This document shows positions 51,841 through 59,253 of a stretch of DNA of 59,253 nt, one piece after another; positions within the stretch are counted from its first letter, which is position 1; each line of letters opens with the position of its first letter. A program made the translations under genes and the position numbers. This DNA is from DASRPD01 sp035646535 (GTDB taxonomy: Bacteria > Actinomycetota > Acidimicrobiia > IMCC26256 > JANYLB01): assembly GCA_035646535.1 (NCBI GenBank), contig DASRPD010000079.1, forward strand, positions 1 to 59,253. The letters are read 5' to 3'. The notes under the pieces are model-generated. The model was not told the DNA's origin, ran no database searches, and saw only the letters and a program-made list of their open reading frames with translations.

Positions 51841-53031
51841 ATGTCGTCCTTGTGGGACTCGCCGATCGGAAGCGTCGTTCCCATCTCGGGGCACGACGCG
51901 CGGTTCGGCGAGCCGTATGAGGCGGAGGCCTTCGTTCCCGCCGATCTGCCCGACCACGTCGACTTGCCGGGCTCCGTCTGGATGGTTGTGAGCGAGGCCA
52001 TGACCGAGCTCGGCCGTCTCGATGCGGCGGCCAGCCTCATCCCCAACCCGCAGCTTGTGACGCGCGTCGCCACACGCCGCGAGGCGATCGGCACCTCGGC
52101 ACTCGAGGGCACCTATGCGGACCTCACCGAGCTGTTCGCCGCTGAGGTCCTCCCGCTCGAGGAGCAGGAATCCGACGTCGCGCCCAACGTGCGCGAGGTG
52201 ATGAACTACGCCCGCGCGGCCGATGCCGCGTATGGGTGGATCGGTGAGCGTCCCATCACGCTAGGCATGCTCGCCTCGTTGCAGGCCGAGATCGTCCGGG
52301 GAACCGACAGCGACGGTCCCGAGGCTGGCTCCATCCGCCAGAGCCAGGTGTTCATCGGCACCAAGAACCGACCGGTGAGCGAGGCCCGCTTCATCCCTCC
52401 TCCCCCGGGCGACCGACTCCGAGCTCTATGCGAACGATGGGTGGATTGGTTGAGCGTTCCCCGACCGGTCGAGCAGATCCAGCTGATCGCCCGCGTCGCG
52501 ATGGCCCACTACCAGTTCGAGACGCTTCACCCGTTCACCGACGGCAACGGTCGGGTTGGTCGCCTCGTTGCCATCCTCCAGATGATGCGCGAGGGCGCGC
52601 TCCGCGCTCCCGTGCTGTCCGTCTCCCCATGGCTCAAGGACCGGGCCGACGAATACCGCGACCACCTGCTGGCGGTGAGCACGACCGGTGACTGGGCCCC
52701 GTGGATCGATTTCTTCGCGCAGGCGGTTCGCTCCGAGGCAGGCTCCGGCCACGCGCGGATCATGCGGCTGCTCGTGCTCCGTGACGAGGTCGGTGATGCG
52801 GTGCGCACCGCCTACCCACGCGCCCGACTCGCGGTCGAGATCGCGGACGACCTGATCGCGTACCCGATCCTCTCGGTCTCCGACGCGCAACGCCGCTACG
52901 GGCGATCGAACCAGGCCAACCGCAATGCCGTGTCGTCTCTCGTCGAGCTCGGGATCCTCGAGCCCTATGGCGACGCCCGCTATGACCGTCTCTACTGGAA
53001 CCGTCGCGTGTTCCAGGTCATCGACAGTTGA
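51841..53031 (+). CDS. Fic-domain AMPylase with N-terminal inhibitory motif
   Basis: 396 residues from the ATG at 51841. The Fic core is ETLHPFTDGNGRVGRLVAIL near residue 225, matching HxFx(D/E)GNGRxxR with all key residues. The inhibitory helix TSALEGTY (near residue 90) fits (S/T)xxxE(G/N) and marks a class II, self-inhibited Fic. The C-terminal segment (SVSDAQRRYGRSNQANRNAV) looks like a winged helix and may bind DNA. Fic proteins transfer AMP to protein hydroxyls. No separate antitoxin is seen. The next gene's TTG overlaps its stop. It lies just inside the first attachment scar. Confidence 0.92.
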   Translation: MSSLWDSPIGSVVPISGHDARFGEPYEAEAFVPADLPDHVDLPGSVWMVVSEAMTELGRLDAAASLIPNPQLVTRVATRREAIGTSALEGTYADLTELFAAEVLPLEEQESDVAPNVREVMNYARAADAAYGWIGERPITLGMLASLQAEIVRGTDSDGPEAGSIRQSQVFIGTKNRPVSEARFIPPPPGDRLRALCERWVDWLSVPRPVEQIQLIARVAMAHYQFETLHPFTDGNGRVGRLVAILQMMREGALRAPVLSVSPWLKDRADEYRDHLLAVSTTGDWAPWIDFFAQAVRSEAGSGHARIMRLLVLRDEVGDAVRTAYPRARLAVEIADDLIAYPILSVSDAQRRYGRSNQANRNAVSSLVELGILEPYGDARYDRLYWNRRVFQVIDS

Positions 53032-53363
53032 ACACGTCACCCGACCCTCGCTCGCGCTCACCCGGGGGATCGTTCGCCGGGATCGTGGCGATGTCTCTCG
53101 ATCGTGATGGCGTGATGTCCGTGGTGCTCGCCGACGGCCGAGCGGTGACCGCGGATCAGCGAGCGGCACAGTTCGCCCCAACGAGCATGGTCGAACGGTC
53201 CATCTACCTCCCGCACAGTGCCCATCTTCATCTTCGTACCACTCGGGGTGACGATGTCCTGCTGGAGCTGCCGCTGGGCGGGGATCAGGCGGTGGCGTCC
53301 AGCGTGTGGTGTAAACGACGGGGAGGGCGGTGGCTCCGTGATCATTCTACGCCGCGGCTGTGA
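53028..53363 (+). CDS. hypothetical protein cut off by an IS256-type element
   Basis: 111 codons from a TTG overlapping the fic stop (TTGA). Only the first about 88 codons (to 53290) lie outside the insertion element; the rest is element DNA. SVVLADGRAVTADQRAAQFA and SIYLPHSAHLHLRTTRGDDV are beta-rich and give no family I can name. Overlap with fic suggests it belonged to the Fic operon. The lost C-terminal part cannot be located on the other side of the element. Confidence 0.5.
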   Translation: MNTSPDPRSRSPGGSFAGIVAMSLDRDGVMSVVLADGRAVTADQRAAQFAPTSMVERSIYLPHSAHLHLRTTRGDDVLLELPLGGDQAVASSVWCKRRGGRWLRDHSTPRL

Positions 53364-54744
53364 CAGCCTCGTTGGTGTCCTCCTCGGGCTGGGTGTCGGC
53401 GGGTTGGTTGAGGTCTCGTCGCAGGTTCTGTAGGAGGCGGATCGAGGCGGGTGTGTGGGTGACGCCGCGCCATCCGCGGCTCGCGCGGTCGAGCACGGCC
53501 CACACGAGCGACACGCAACTCGCTTCGCCGGGGAGACGGCCGATGACTTTCACCCGTCGTCGGCTCTCGCCGAAGGTGCATTCGATGAAGTTGGAGTGCC
53601 GGATGCGCTTCCAGTGCTCGCGAGGGAACCGTCGGTGCGCGCTGAGCGACCCGAAATCGGTTTGCAGGCACTCGACGGCACCCGGGTAGGTCTTGGCCCA
53701 CTTGTCGGCAAACCCGCGGGCACGCCGTGTCGCTTCGGCGACGGCACGGTCGCCGGGTTCGGCGTCGATGTCGTCGAAGATCGACCAGTAGCCGGCCTTG
53801 ACGACGTCCCAGTCGTGCTTGGACACCTTGGCGAGGATGTTTCCCGAAGCCGATGGATCAGACACGACTGGCGCAGGCTGGTCTCAGAGCCCGCCTCGAT
53901 CGCGGCCAACAGTCCCGGCGCGCGGTCCGAGATCACCAGCACCGGCGGCCGCAAGCCCCGGGCTTCGAGATCGGCGAGGAAGTCGCCCCACGCATCGGTG
54001 GACTCCGACCTCGCCGCGGCCAGGCCCACGAACACGGGCCTGCCGTCGGTGTCGATGCCCCACGCGGCGAGCACCGGCTCGGCCGGGCTGTTGGGATGCA
54101 TCCGGAAGTGGCTTCCGTCGAGGTACAGGTAGTCGATGCGAAGCCCGGACAGGTCCCGCGTGCGCCACGCATCGAACTCGGTGCGGATCTGTTGACAGAT
54201 CACCGACACCGTCGACTTCGACAACGCGGCCTCCGGGCCCAACACCTCGGCGAGCGCGGCTGCGATGTCACGGTCCGACAAGCCCCGAACCCATCCCGAG
54301 ATCACCAGCGCCTCCAGGGCGTTCGTGCGGGTCACCCCCGAACCGAACAGCCGCGACGCGAACTTCTCGTCGGTGCCGCGCAGCTTCGGGCGTCGCAACT
54401 CGACGGCCCCCATCGTCGACTTGATCGCCGCCGGCGGTTGCCAGCCGTTACGCGACCCCGCCGGGTGCTCGTCGGTGCGCTTCTCGTAGCGGGCCCGACC
54501 CAAGAACTCATCGACCTCGGCCTCCACCGCGACCTGCAACATCAGGCGCACCGTCAGCTTGGCGACGTCCTCGAGATTCTCGGCAAGGGACCGGCCGCTC
54601 GCGAACAACTCGTCGATCTGTGCGCGGACGCGCTCGGTAGGCGATACTCGTTTCGACATCGGGTGTAGTCCTTCCTTCGTAGGGTTTGCCTTCTTCGAAG
54701 GAACCTACGCCCGTTGTCATTTACACCAGCGCCTGGACGCCACC
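53291..54744. mobile_element. IS256-family insertion element
   Basis: Ends are imperfect inverted repeats of about 29 bp. The left end begins GGTGGCGTCCAGCGTGTGG; the right end, reversed, begins GGTGGCGTCCAGGCGCTGG. Both continue to TGTAAA and GAC. The 1454-bp element contains one transposase, now frameshifted. No target duplication is visible between GGATCAGGC (left) and CTTCGCGCG (right), so the copy is old or rearranged. Confidence 0.8.
53347..54659 (-). pseudogene. IS256-family transposase, single frameshift
   Basis: From ATG 54659: MSKRVSPTERVRAQIDELFA, EAEVDEFLGRARYEKRTDEH, GVTRTNALEALVISGWVRGL SDRD, YLYLDGSHFRMHPNSPAEPV (catalytic Asp) and LVISDRAPGLLAAIEAGSET (second Asp), to RQSCLIHRLR. 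Near 53855 the frame moves by -1 and continues as GNILAKVSKHDWDVVKAGYW, then HWKRIRHSNFIECTFGESRR (catalytic Glu) to a stop at 53347. All three acidic residues survive, but in two frames, so the gene is probably inactive. IS256 transposases are normally made from one frame. Confidence 0.88.
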
Positions 54745-54835
54745 CTTCGCGCGCCCGCGCGATGGACGCGCGATGGAACCGGACACGAACGAGGCCGAGC
54801 TCGACGACATGGTGCCTGACCTGGGCCTTCGAGGA

Positions 54836-54877
54836 GAGCGGGTGACGAGAATCGAACTCGCGTTCTCAGCTTGGGAA
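54836..54877 (-). repeat. tRNA-Gly 3'-half fragment, attachment-site scar 2
   Basis: The same 42 bp as at 51556 (GAGCGGGTGACGAGAATCGA onward to CAGCTTGGGAA on the plus strand). Here the discriminator is followed by TCCTC rather than CA, and the 5' half of the tRNA is again missing. The 3.3-kb distance to scar 1 encloses fic and the IS256-type element. Confidence 0.8.
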
Positions 54878-55204
54878 TTTCACCGGACGGGCTCCGACGA
54901 ACGCTGGCGAACGGATTTCGCAGGTCAATGCCCATCTCCGAATAGCGCCGGGCGTCAGCGGGCGTCCACGGCCGCGGGATCACCGCGGGATGGACTCCAC
55001 ATCGCAGTGGTATTGAGCGGCACCCGCGACAGCGGACCGACCCGGTTGGCCGACCCCCGCCTGATTGTTCAACCAGTCGTTTGCTTACGGGTGACAGCTC
55101 GCCGTGCTGTCAGGCCCGTAGGCGGCCACGCAAGACGCCCCGCCGTTCGCGGTGGCAGGAGCGGTGGCCTCATCACGGCACGCGAGTGCGACCCGCTACA
55201 CTCG
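54878..55204 (+). promoter_or_regulatory. gene-free stretch with likely promoter of the Mn-riboswitch transcript
   Basis: About 330 bp without a credible gene. TACACT at 55196-55201 is a good -10 element and would start transcription a few bases before the riboswitch. No clear -35 element is visible. Confidence 0.45.
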
Positions 55205-55305
55205 TCAGCGAAGGGGAGTAGCCCGCAACGCGACGATCGACACACTGGAGCGCCAGCTCCCGGTCGTCGGGCCTGCATCGCAGGTGGGCGAGACCTTCGA
55301 CCTGG
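55205..55305 (+). ncRNA. yybP-ykoY (manganese) riboswitch
   Basis: GAAGGGGAGTAGCCCGCAAC starts the element with the invariant GGGGAGTAGC of this class. GGTCGTCGGGCC and the hairpin CCTGCATCGCAGG follow, and the 3' conserved block is GGGCGAGACCTTCGACC. These blocks and their order match the actinobacterial form of the motif. It ends about 70 bp before a cation transporter, as is typical of manganese export genes. Boundaries are approximate. Confidence 0.78.
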
Positions 55306-55376
55306 ACGGCAGCGCCGCCTGGTCGGAGGCGCTGTTCCCCTGGCCTCCTCCCAGCGGCAAGACGAGGGAGGCCCAC

Positions 55377-55958
55377 TTGACCGATCACCACCGCGACGCT
55401 CTTGTCCAGCGCGGACGGCGACTCCAGTACGCGACCATCGCCTGGAACGCCATGGAAGTCTTCGTCACGATCGGACTCGGCATCGCCGCCGGTTCACTCG
55501 CCCTGATCGCATTCGGCCTCGACTCCATGGTCGAAGTGTTCGCTTCGCTCGTCGTCATCTGGCACCTAGTCGACTCCCGAGCGAACCACCGATCCAACCG
55601 CGCGCTGCGCCTCGTGGGAATCGCGTTCGCCGTACTCGCTGGCTACCTTCTCATCGCCAGCGCCTACAACCTCTGGCAGGGTCACGCGGCCGGGTCATCC
55701 CCTATCGGTATCGCCTACCTGGCCATTACCGCCGTCGTCATGTTCGTGCTCGCCGCGCTCAAGCGCACGACCGCCGAGGCCGTCGACAGCGCCCCACTGC
55801 GCGCCGAAGCCCGCATGACCTTCCTCGACGGGTGCCTCGCCGCCGGCATCCTGCTCGCCCTCGTCCTCAACGCCGTCGCGGGACTCTGGTGGGCTGACCC
55901 TGCGGCGGCTGCGCTCGTCGCGGTCTTCTGTGCGCGAGAAGCAATAGAACTGGCGTGA
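55377..55958 (+). CDS. small cation-efflux (CDF-like) transporter
   Basis: 193 residues from the TTG at 55377, with GGGAGG five bases upstream. Five membrane helices: TIAWNAMEVFVTIGLGIAAG, ALIAFGLDSMVEVFASLVVI, LRLVGIAFAVLAGYLLIASA, AYLAITAVVMFVLAALK and GILLALVLNAVAGLWWA. GLDSMVEVFAS carries the D and E that bind metal in cation diffusion facilitators. The cytoplasmic C-terminal domain of full CDF proteins is missing, as in a known short subgroup. The manganese-type riboswitch upstream suggests Mn(II) export. It is possibly cargo of an integrated island, since scar 2 lies 0.5 kb upstream. Confidence 0.82.
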   Translation: MTDHHRDALVQRGRRLQYATIAWNAMEVFVTIGLGIAAGSLALIAFGLDSMVEVFASLVVIWHLVDSRANHRSNRALRLVGIAFAVLAGYLLIASAYNLWQGHAAGSSPIGIAYLAITAVVMFVLAALKRTTAEAVDSAPLRAEARMTFLDGCLAAGILLALVLNAVAGLWWADPAAAALVAVFCAREAIELA

Positions 55959-56235
55959 AGCCAACGGTCACCAGGAGGCCGAGGACGCGGTCTCGGCTGA
56001 CGGGAAGACGGTGGTCAACTGTTCCTGCGATCGTGTTCGCCGTGTTCCTGGTCATCTCCGGTGGCGAGTTGTCCTGACAAGACCATGTTCGCAAGTCGCG
56101 TGGTCTCATCGCGGGGAGTAGGCGCAGAACGCTCCCTCTCATACGCGCCAGAACTGCCGATATGCCTGCGCGGCGAGATGCTCGAGCCGAACAGAGGGCG
56201 CGCCCAGAGCGCGCTGCTCAAGCCAAGAAGTTCCG

Positions 56236-57253
56236 TCACCAGCCGAGGTCGATGCCGTCGTCGTGTTCGGGCAGGTCTTGGCCGGGGGTATCCGGGCTGT
56301 GCCGGTCGAGCGTCGCGGGTAGGGCGATCCTTGCGGTGGCGAGGCCCAGGAGTTGTTGGGTCGCGAGTTGTTGGCGTTCGCTGCGCTGCTGGGCGGCGCG
56401 GATGCCGTCGATCGGGTCGTCGTCGTCGAGAGCGCCGTGGTGGTCGATGTCGAGTTCGTCTTGGGGGTGAGGTAGAGGCGGTTCTCGTAGCGGCCGCGGG
56501 AGAGGGCGGTGTAGCCGGCCTCGGCATAGAGATCGCCCGAGCCGAGGACGTACGCGCGGTCACAGGTAAGGGTCCTTGTGCTTTGTGGACTGTCATGGCG
56601 TAGGCGTGGTCGACGTGACCGGCTTCGAAGTACGCGTCCGGCACCTGTCGGGGTCGGTCTTCGCCGTCGAACTGGACGTGAAACCCGTCGAGCTCGGAGC
56701 TGGTGATGGTGCCACGTTGGCCGTTGATGAGCCCGTGGCGGTAGTCGTTCTGCAGGGTCATAATCCGATCCCCTACCGCGTACGGCCGGTCGAGGACATG
56801 GATGGGCCAGTCGTCAACGACGCGTTCGGCGACGAGGACAGCGCGGGCGGTGTCGTTGAGTGCGGTGACGTCACTGCGGTGGAGGGCGAGCATGATCGCG
56901 TCTTCACCCCGACGGGTCGCGGTCCACCAGTCCGCGACGATCTGTTCGAGCGCGGCCTTCCGGTCGGGGGTCTCGATGATGTGGCCGTGTTCCGCGAGCC
57001 GTTCGATCGCCTCATCGACCTGGCCGGCATGTAGCTCGGCGAGGGCCTGGCGTTCGACCGGGTCTTGTTGGCGGCGGTTCTCGACGAGCTCGACCGCGCC
57101 GAGCCGCTCGGCGAGGCCGGTGAACACACCGCCGGCTTCGATCTCGGGGAGTTGGCACGGGTCACCGACCAACACGACCTTCGCCCGCGCGTAGTCGGCG
57201 TGGTCGAGGAGCCGTGCGAGTTTGCGGGTGCCGATCATCGCGGCCTCGTCGAC
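56236..57253 (-). pseudogene. TraA/MobF-type relaxase helicase fragment (leftward)
   Basis: Starting at VDEAAMIGTRKLARLLDHAD (Walker B) the frame reads VVLVGDPCQLPEIEAGGVFT, LVENRRQQDPVERQALAELH and PIHVLDRPYAVGDRIMTLQN, to HAYAMTVHKAQG. These are superfamily 1 helicase motifs II to V of conjugative relaxases. Two frameshifts follow (near 56565 and 56465), after which LTCDRAYVLGSGDLYAEAGY, TALSRGRYENRLYLTP and a tail to IDLGW complete the protein in other frames. Everything before Walker B (relaxase domain, P-loop) is missing; an in-frame TAA directly precedes VDEA. It is therefore a dead fragment of a conjugation gene. Confidence 0.85.
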
Positions 57254-57281
57254 TTATGACGACATCGGCATAAGTCGACGA
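57246..57281. repeat. 36-bp palindrome joining two helicase fragments
   Basis: TCGTCGACTTATG (57246-57258) and CATAAGTCGACGA (57269-57281) are perfect 13-bp inverted repeats around a spacer that is itself nearly symmetric (CGACATCG). Each arm contains the GTCGAC of the Walker B codons of the helicase on that side plus an in-frame TAA. Confidence 0.9.
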
Positions 57282-58329
57282 AGCCGGCATGACCGCCACC
57301 GACGACCTCGCCCGCCTCGTTGCGCTCGTCGAACGGCACGGGTGGCGACTCGCCGCGGTCGGCGACCCGCAGCAGCTCCCTGCGGTCGGACGGGGTGGGG
57401 TGTTTGCCCACTGGTGCGACACGCTCCCACACCACGCGCTCGAGCAGCCCCGCCGGTTCGCACAACCCTGGGAAGCCGCCGCGAGTCTCGCGCTGCGCGC
57501 CGGCCAGGCAAACGCCGTCGACGCCTACGCGGAACACGGGCGCCTCACCACCGCTCATCCACTCGTCGCGGCCTCGCACGTTGCCCGCGAGCATCAACGT
57601 CACGTCGCGGCCGGGTGTTCGGTCGCGATCAGCACGACGAACGCGGAGGCTGCCCGGGCGATCAACACCGAGATCCAATACCGTCGAGGTCGGCGCGGCG
57701 GCGCGGTCCGGTTGCACGACGGGTCCGTGGCCCGTGTCGGCGACCAGATCGCGACTCGCCGTAACGACCCGGCACTGCGCACCACCACTGGAGCGAAGGT
57801 CCGCAACCGGCAAACCTGGACCGTGGCCGCCGTCCACGGCGATGGCGGTCTCACCGTCTCGCACCCGACGCGCGGCCGCGTCGATCTTCCCGCCGGGTAT
57901 ATCGCCGCGCATGTCGAGCTCGGCTGGGCTGTCACCGGTTACGGCACCCAAGGCGACACCGTCGACATCGGCATCGCTGTGCTCGACAACCAGACGAGCC
58001 GCAACCACGCGTACGTGGCGATGACCCGCGGCCGGAAGGCAAACCACGCCGTCCTTCTCGACCCCACCGGCGCGCAAGACCCCGCCGAGCAGCTCGCGCA
58101 GATCATCGCCCGACCCGCCAACGGCGAATCCGCCCTGACCACGCGAGCCCGTCTGCACCGGGTTGCGGGCTTCGAACCACCCGACCATCGGGACCGCGGC
58201 GAACCCGAACCGCCGAGCGCGGCGTCGCTCGCCCCCGAACTCCAAGCCAGGATCGACGAGCTCCAACGACGCCTCGACCGTCTCCAGCACCGCGCACCTC
58301 AGCGCGGCGGGTCGACGATCGCCCGGTAA
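57274..58329 (+). pseudogene. TraA/MobF-type relaxase helicase fragment (rightward)
   Basis: Begins at Walker B, VDEAGMTATDDLARLVALVE, then RLAAVGDPQQLPAVGRGGVF, SVAISTTNAEAARAINTEIQ, GDQIATRRNDPALRTTTGAK and WAVTGYGTQGDTVDIGIAVL. RNHAYVAMTRGRKANHAVLL (motif VI) and a coiled tail LQARIDELQRRLDRLQHRA follow. The frame is open through to 58329. The first codon is preceded by in-frame TAA, so the relaxase and P-loop parts are missing. An ATG at 57289 could start a short protein, but without the ATP-binding loop it could not be a helicase. Divergent in sequence from the leftward fragment. Confidence 0.83.
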
Positions 58330-58430
58330 TGGTCACGGCGGTACCCTGCAGCCCTGCGTCGCCCGGCCGCGTCATGACGGGCCTCTCCACCGGCAGCACC
58401 ACGGGCTGCCTTATCGCATCGGAGCAGGCC

Positions 58431-59253
58431 ATGACGCGCCAACGACGCGCCAGCGGTGGCGTCGATCGTCTCCCCTCGGGTCGGTACCGGGTCCGAGTCG
58501 TTACCGTCGACGGCCGACGGATCAGCCTCGGCAGCTACCCCACCAAGCGCGCCGCCGAGGTCGCGTACGCCCGATCGGTCTCGAATCAGGCCGACGGCAG
58601 GCGGGCCGTGGCCTCGCCGGCGAGCACACCGGTCCTGGCCGACTACGCGCCGCGGTGGGTCGACGCACGATTGACCAGTCGCGGAGACCCCCTGCGGCCG
58701 CGCGTTCACGACCTCTACGAGTGCCAACTCCGGTTGCACATCCTCCCGGTGCTGGGAGCGACGCGACTCGCCAGGATCACCACCGCTTGCGTTCGTGTCT
58801 GGTACTCGGACCTGCGCGGTCCCGAAGGCCCCGGTGCCAGCACAGCGGCAAAGTGCTACCGCCTGCTCCGCTCCATCCTTGCGACTGCCGTCGAGGACGG
58901 CCTGATCCCGGCCAACCCGTGCACGATCAAGGGTGCGGGCGTCGAACGCGCCGACGAGCGCCCGATCCCCACCGTCGCAGAGGCTCGTCTGCTCGCCGAC
59001 GTCATCGATCCGCGCATGCGATGCCTCGTGCTCCTGGCCGCGTTCGTCGGGCTCCGCAAAGGCGAACTCCTCGGGCTTCGCCGCCGAGACGTCGATCTCG
59101 AACACCGCACGATCACCGTCGCGCAGCAGCGCCAAGTCGACCGCCGCGGCCACGACCTCGTCGGCGCGCCGAAGACCGACGCCGGGCGCCGCACCGTCGC
59201 CCTTCCAGCGACCCTCGTCAACGATCTCGCGCTCCACCTCGACAAGTACGCGC
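58431..59253 (+). CDS. tyrosine-type site-specific integrase, 3' end outside window
   Basis: 274 codons from the ATG at 58431 (GGAG nine bases upstream) to the window edge. N-terminal AP2/Arm-type region GGVDRLPSGRYRVRVVTVDG RRISLGSYPTKRAAEVAY. The SAM-like core-binding domain follows (VLADYAPRWVDARL, YECQLRLHILPVLGATRLAR). The catalytic domain starts at RPIPTVAEARLLADVI, with the first catalytic Arg in AAFVGLRKGELLGLRRRDVD. H-x-x-R and the Tyr lie beyond the edge. Such enzymes insert islands into tRNA genes; the glycine tRNA scars to its left and this orientation make it a good candidate for the enzyme that made them. Confidence 0.92.
   Translation, partial: MTRQRRASGGVDRLPSGRYRVRVVTVDGRRISLGSYPTKRAAEVAYARSVSNQADGRRAVASPASTPVLADYAPRWVDARLTSRGDPLRPRVHDLYECQLRLHILPVLGATRLARITTACVRVWYSDLRGPEGPGASTAAKCYRLLRSILATAVEDGLIPANPCTIKGAGVERADERPIPTVAEARLLADVIDPRMRCLVLLAAFVGLRKGELLGLRRRDVDLEHRTITVAQQRQVDRRGHDLVGAPKTDAGRRTVALPATLVNDLALHLDKYA

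Noticed and set aside
53850..53866. Programmed -1 frameshift in the IS256-type transposase at GGGAAAC
   Set aside because: The heptamer is not in the reading phase needed for X XXY YYZ slippage, and this family does not use frameshifting.

Overview
The window is high-GC DNA from an actinomycete-type bacterium (Actinomycetota; the mix of genes would fit Acidimicrobiia, but that rank is an inference). The evidence is the gene order inositol-phosphate synthase / PadR regulator / DUF5318, followed by rpsF-ssb-rpsR-rplI-dnaB as in mycobacteria, together with NucS mismatch endonuclease, a WhiB-type gene, frequent GTG/TTG starts and short start/stop overlaps.

Layout. 1-1.0 kb: the first 339 codons of an ISAzo13-type transposase running off the left edge. 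1-20 kb: chromosomal housekeeping genes (SPFH/NfeD membrane pair, CCA-adding enzyme, OsmC, methyltransferase, ino1-padR, panB, the ribosomal/ssb/dnaB block, a DsbA-like protein, sulfatase, two DUF202 proteins, nucS, NUDIX, crcB, YceI/MarR). 20.6-44.3 kb: an almost complete aerobic (cobG/cobN type) adenosylcobalamin locus. It has a cobalt transporter (cbtAB), the corrin-ring enzymes (cobI, G, J, M, F, K, L, H), amidation and adenosylation (cobB, cobQ, cobO), metal insertion (cobN plus a ChlI-ChlD fusion) and nucleotide-loop assembly (cobC, D, U, S, T). Two cobalamin riboswitches read leftward into cbtB and cobN. The siroheme-level methylase cobA is not in the window.

The standout is a second CobI-type methyltransferase (39918-40814) fused behind a ribbon-helix-helix DNA-binding domain. 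It heads the overlapping operon fusion-cobM-cobL-cobE-cobT. The nonamer TGCCCTACG lies just before its start codon and again, inside a perfect inverted repeat, just before cobG. This suggests an enzyme that also acts as a transcription factor for its own pathway.

44.5-59.25 kb: accessory, decaying DNA. It holds a frameshifted TPR/ATPase gene, a WhiB gene stopped by one amber codon, a 5'-truncated IS4-type transposase, a frameshifted SDR gene and a frameshifted IS256-type element. Two 42-bp copies of the 3' half of a glycine tRNA gene (51556 and 54836) look like attachment-site scars of tandem integrated islands. Between and beyond them lie a Fic protein with a four-half-site operator, a manganese-type riboswitch before a cation transporter, two relaxase/helicase fragments joined head to head at their Walker B motif by a 36-bp palindrome, and a tyrosine integrase running off the right edge.
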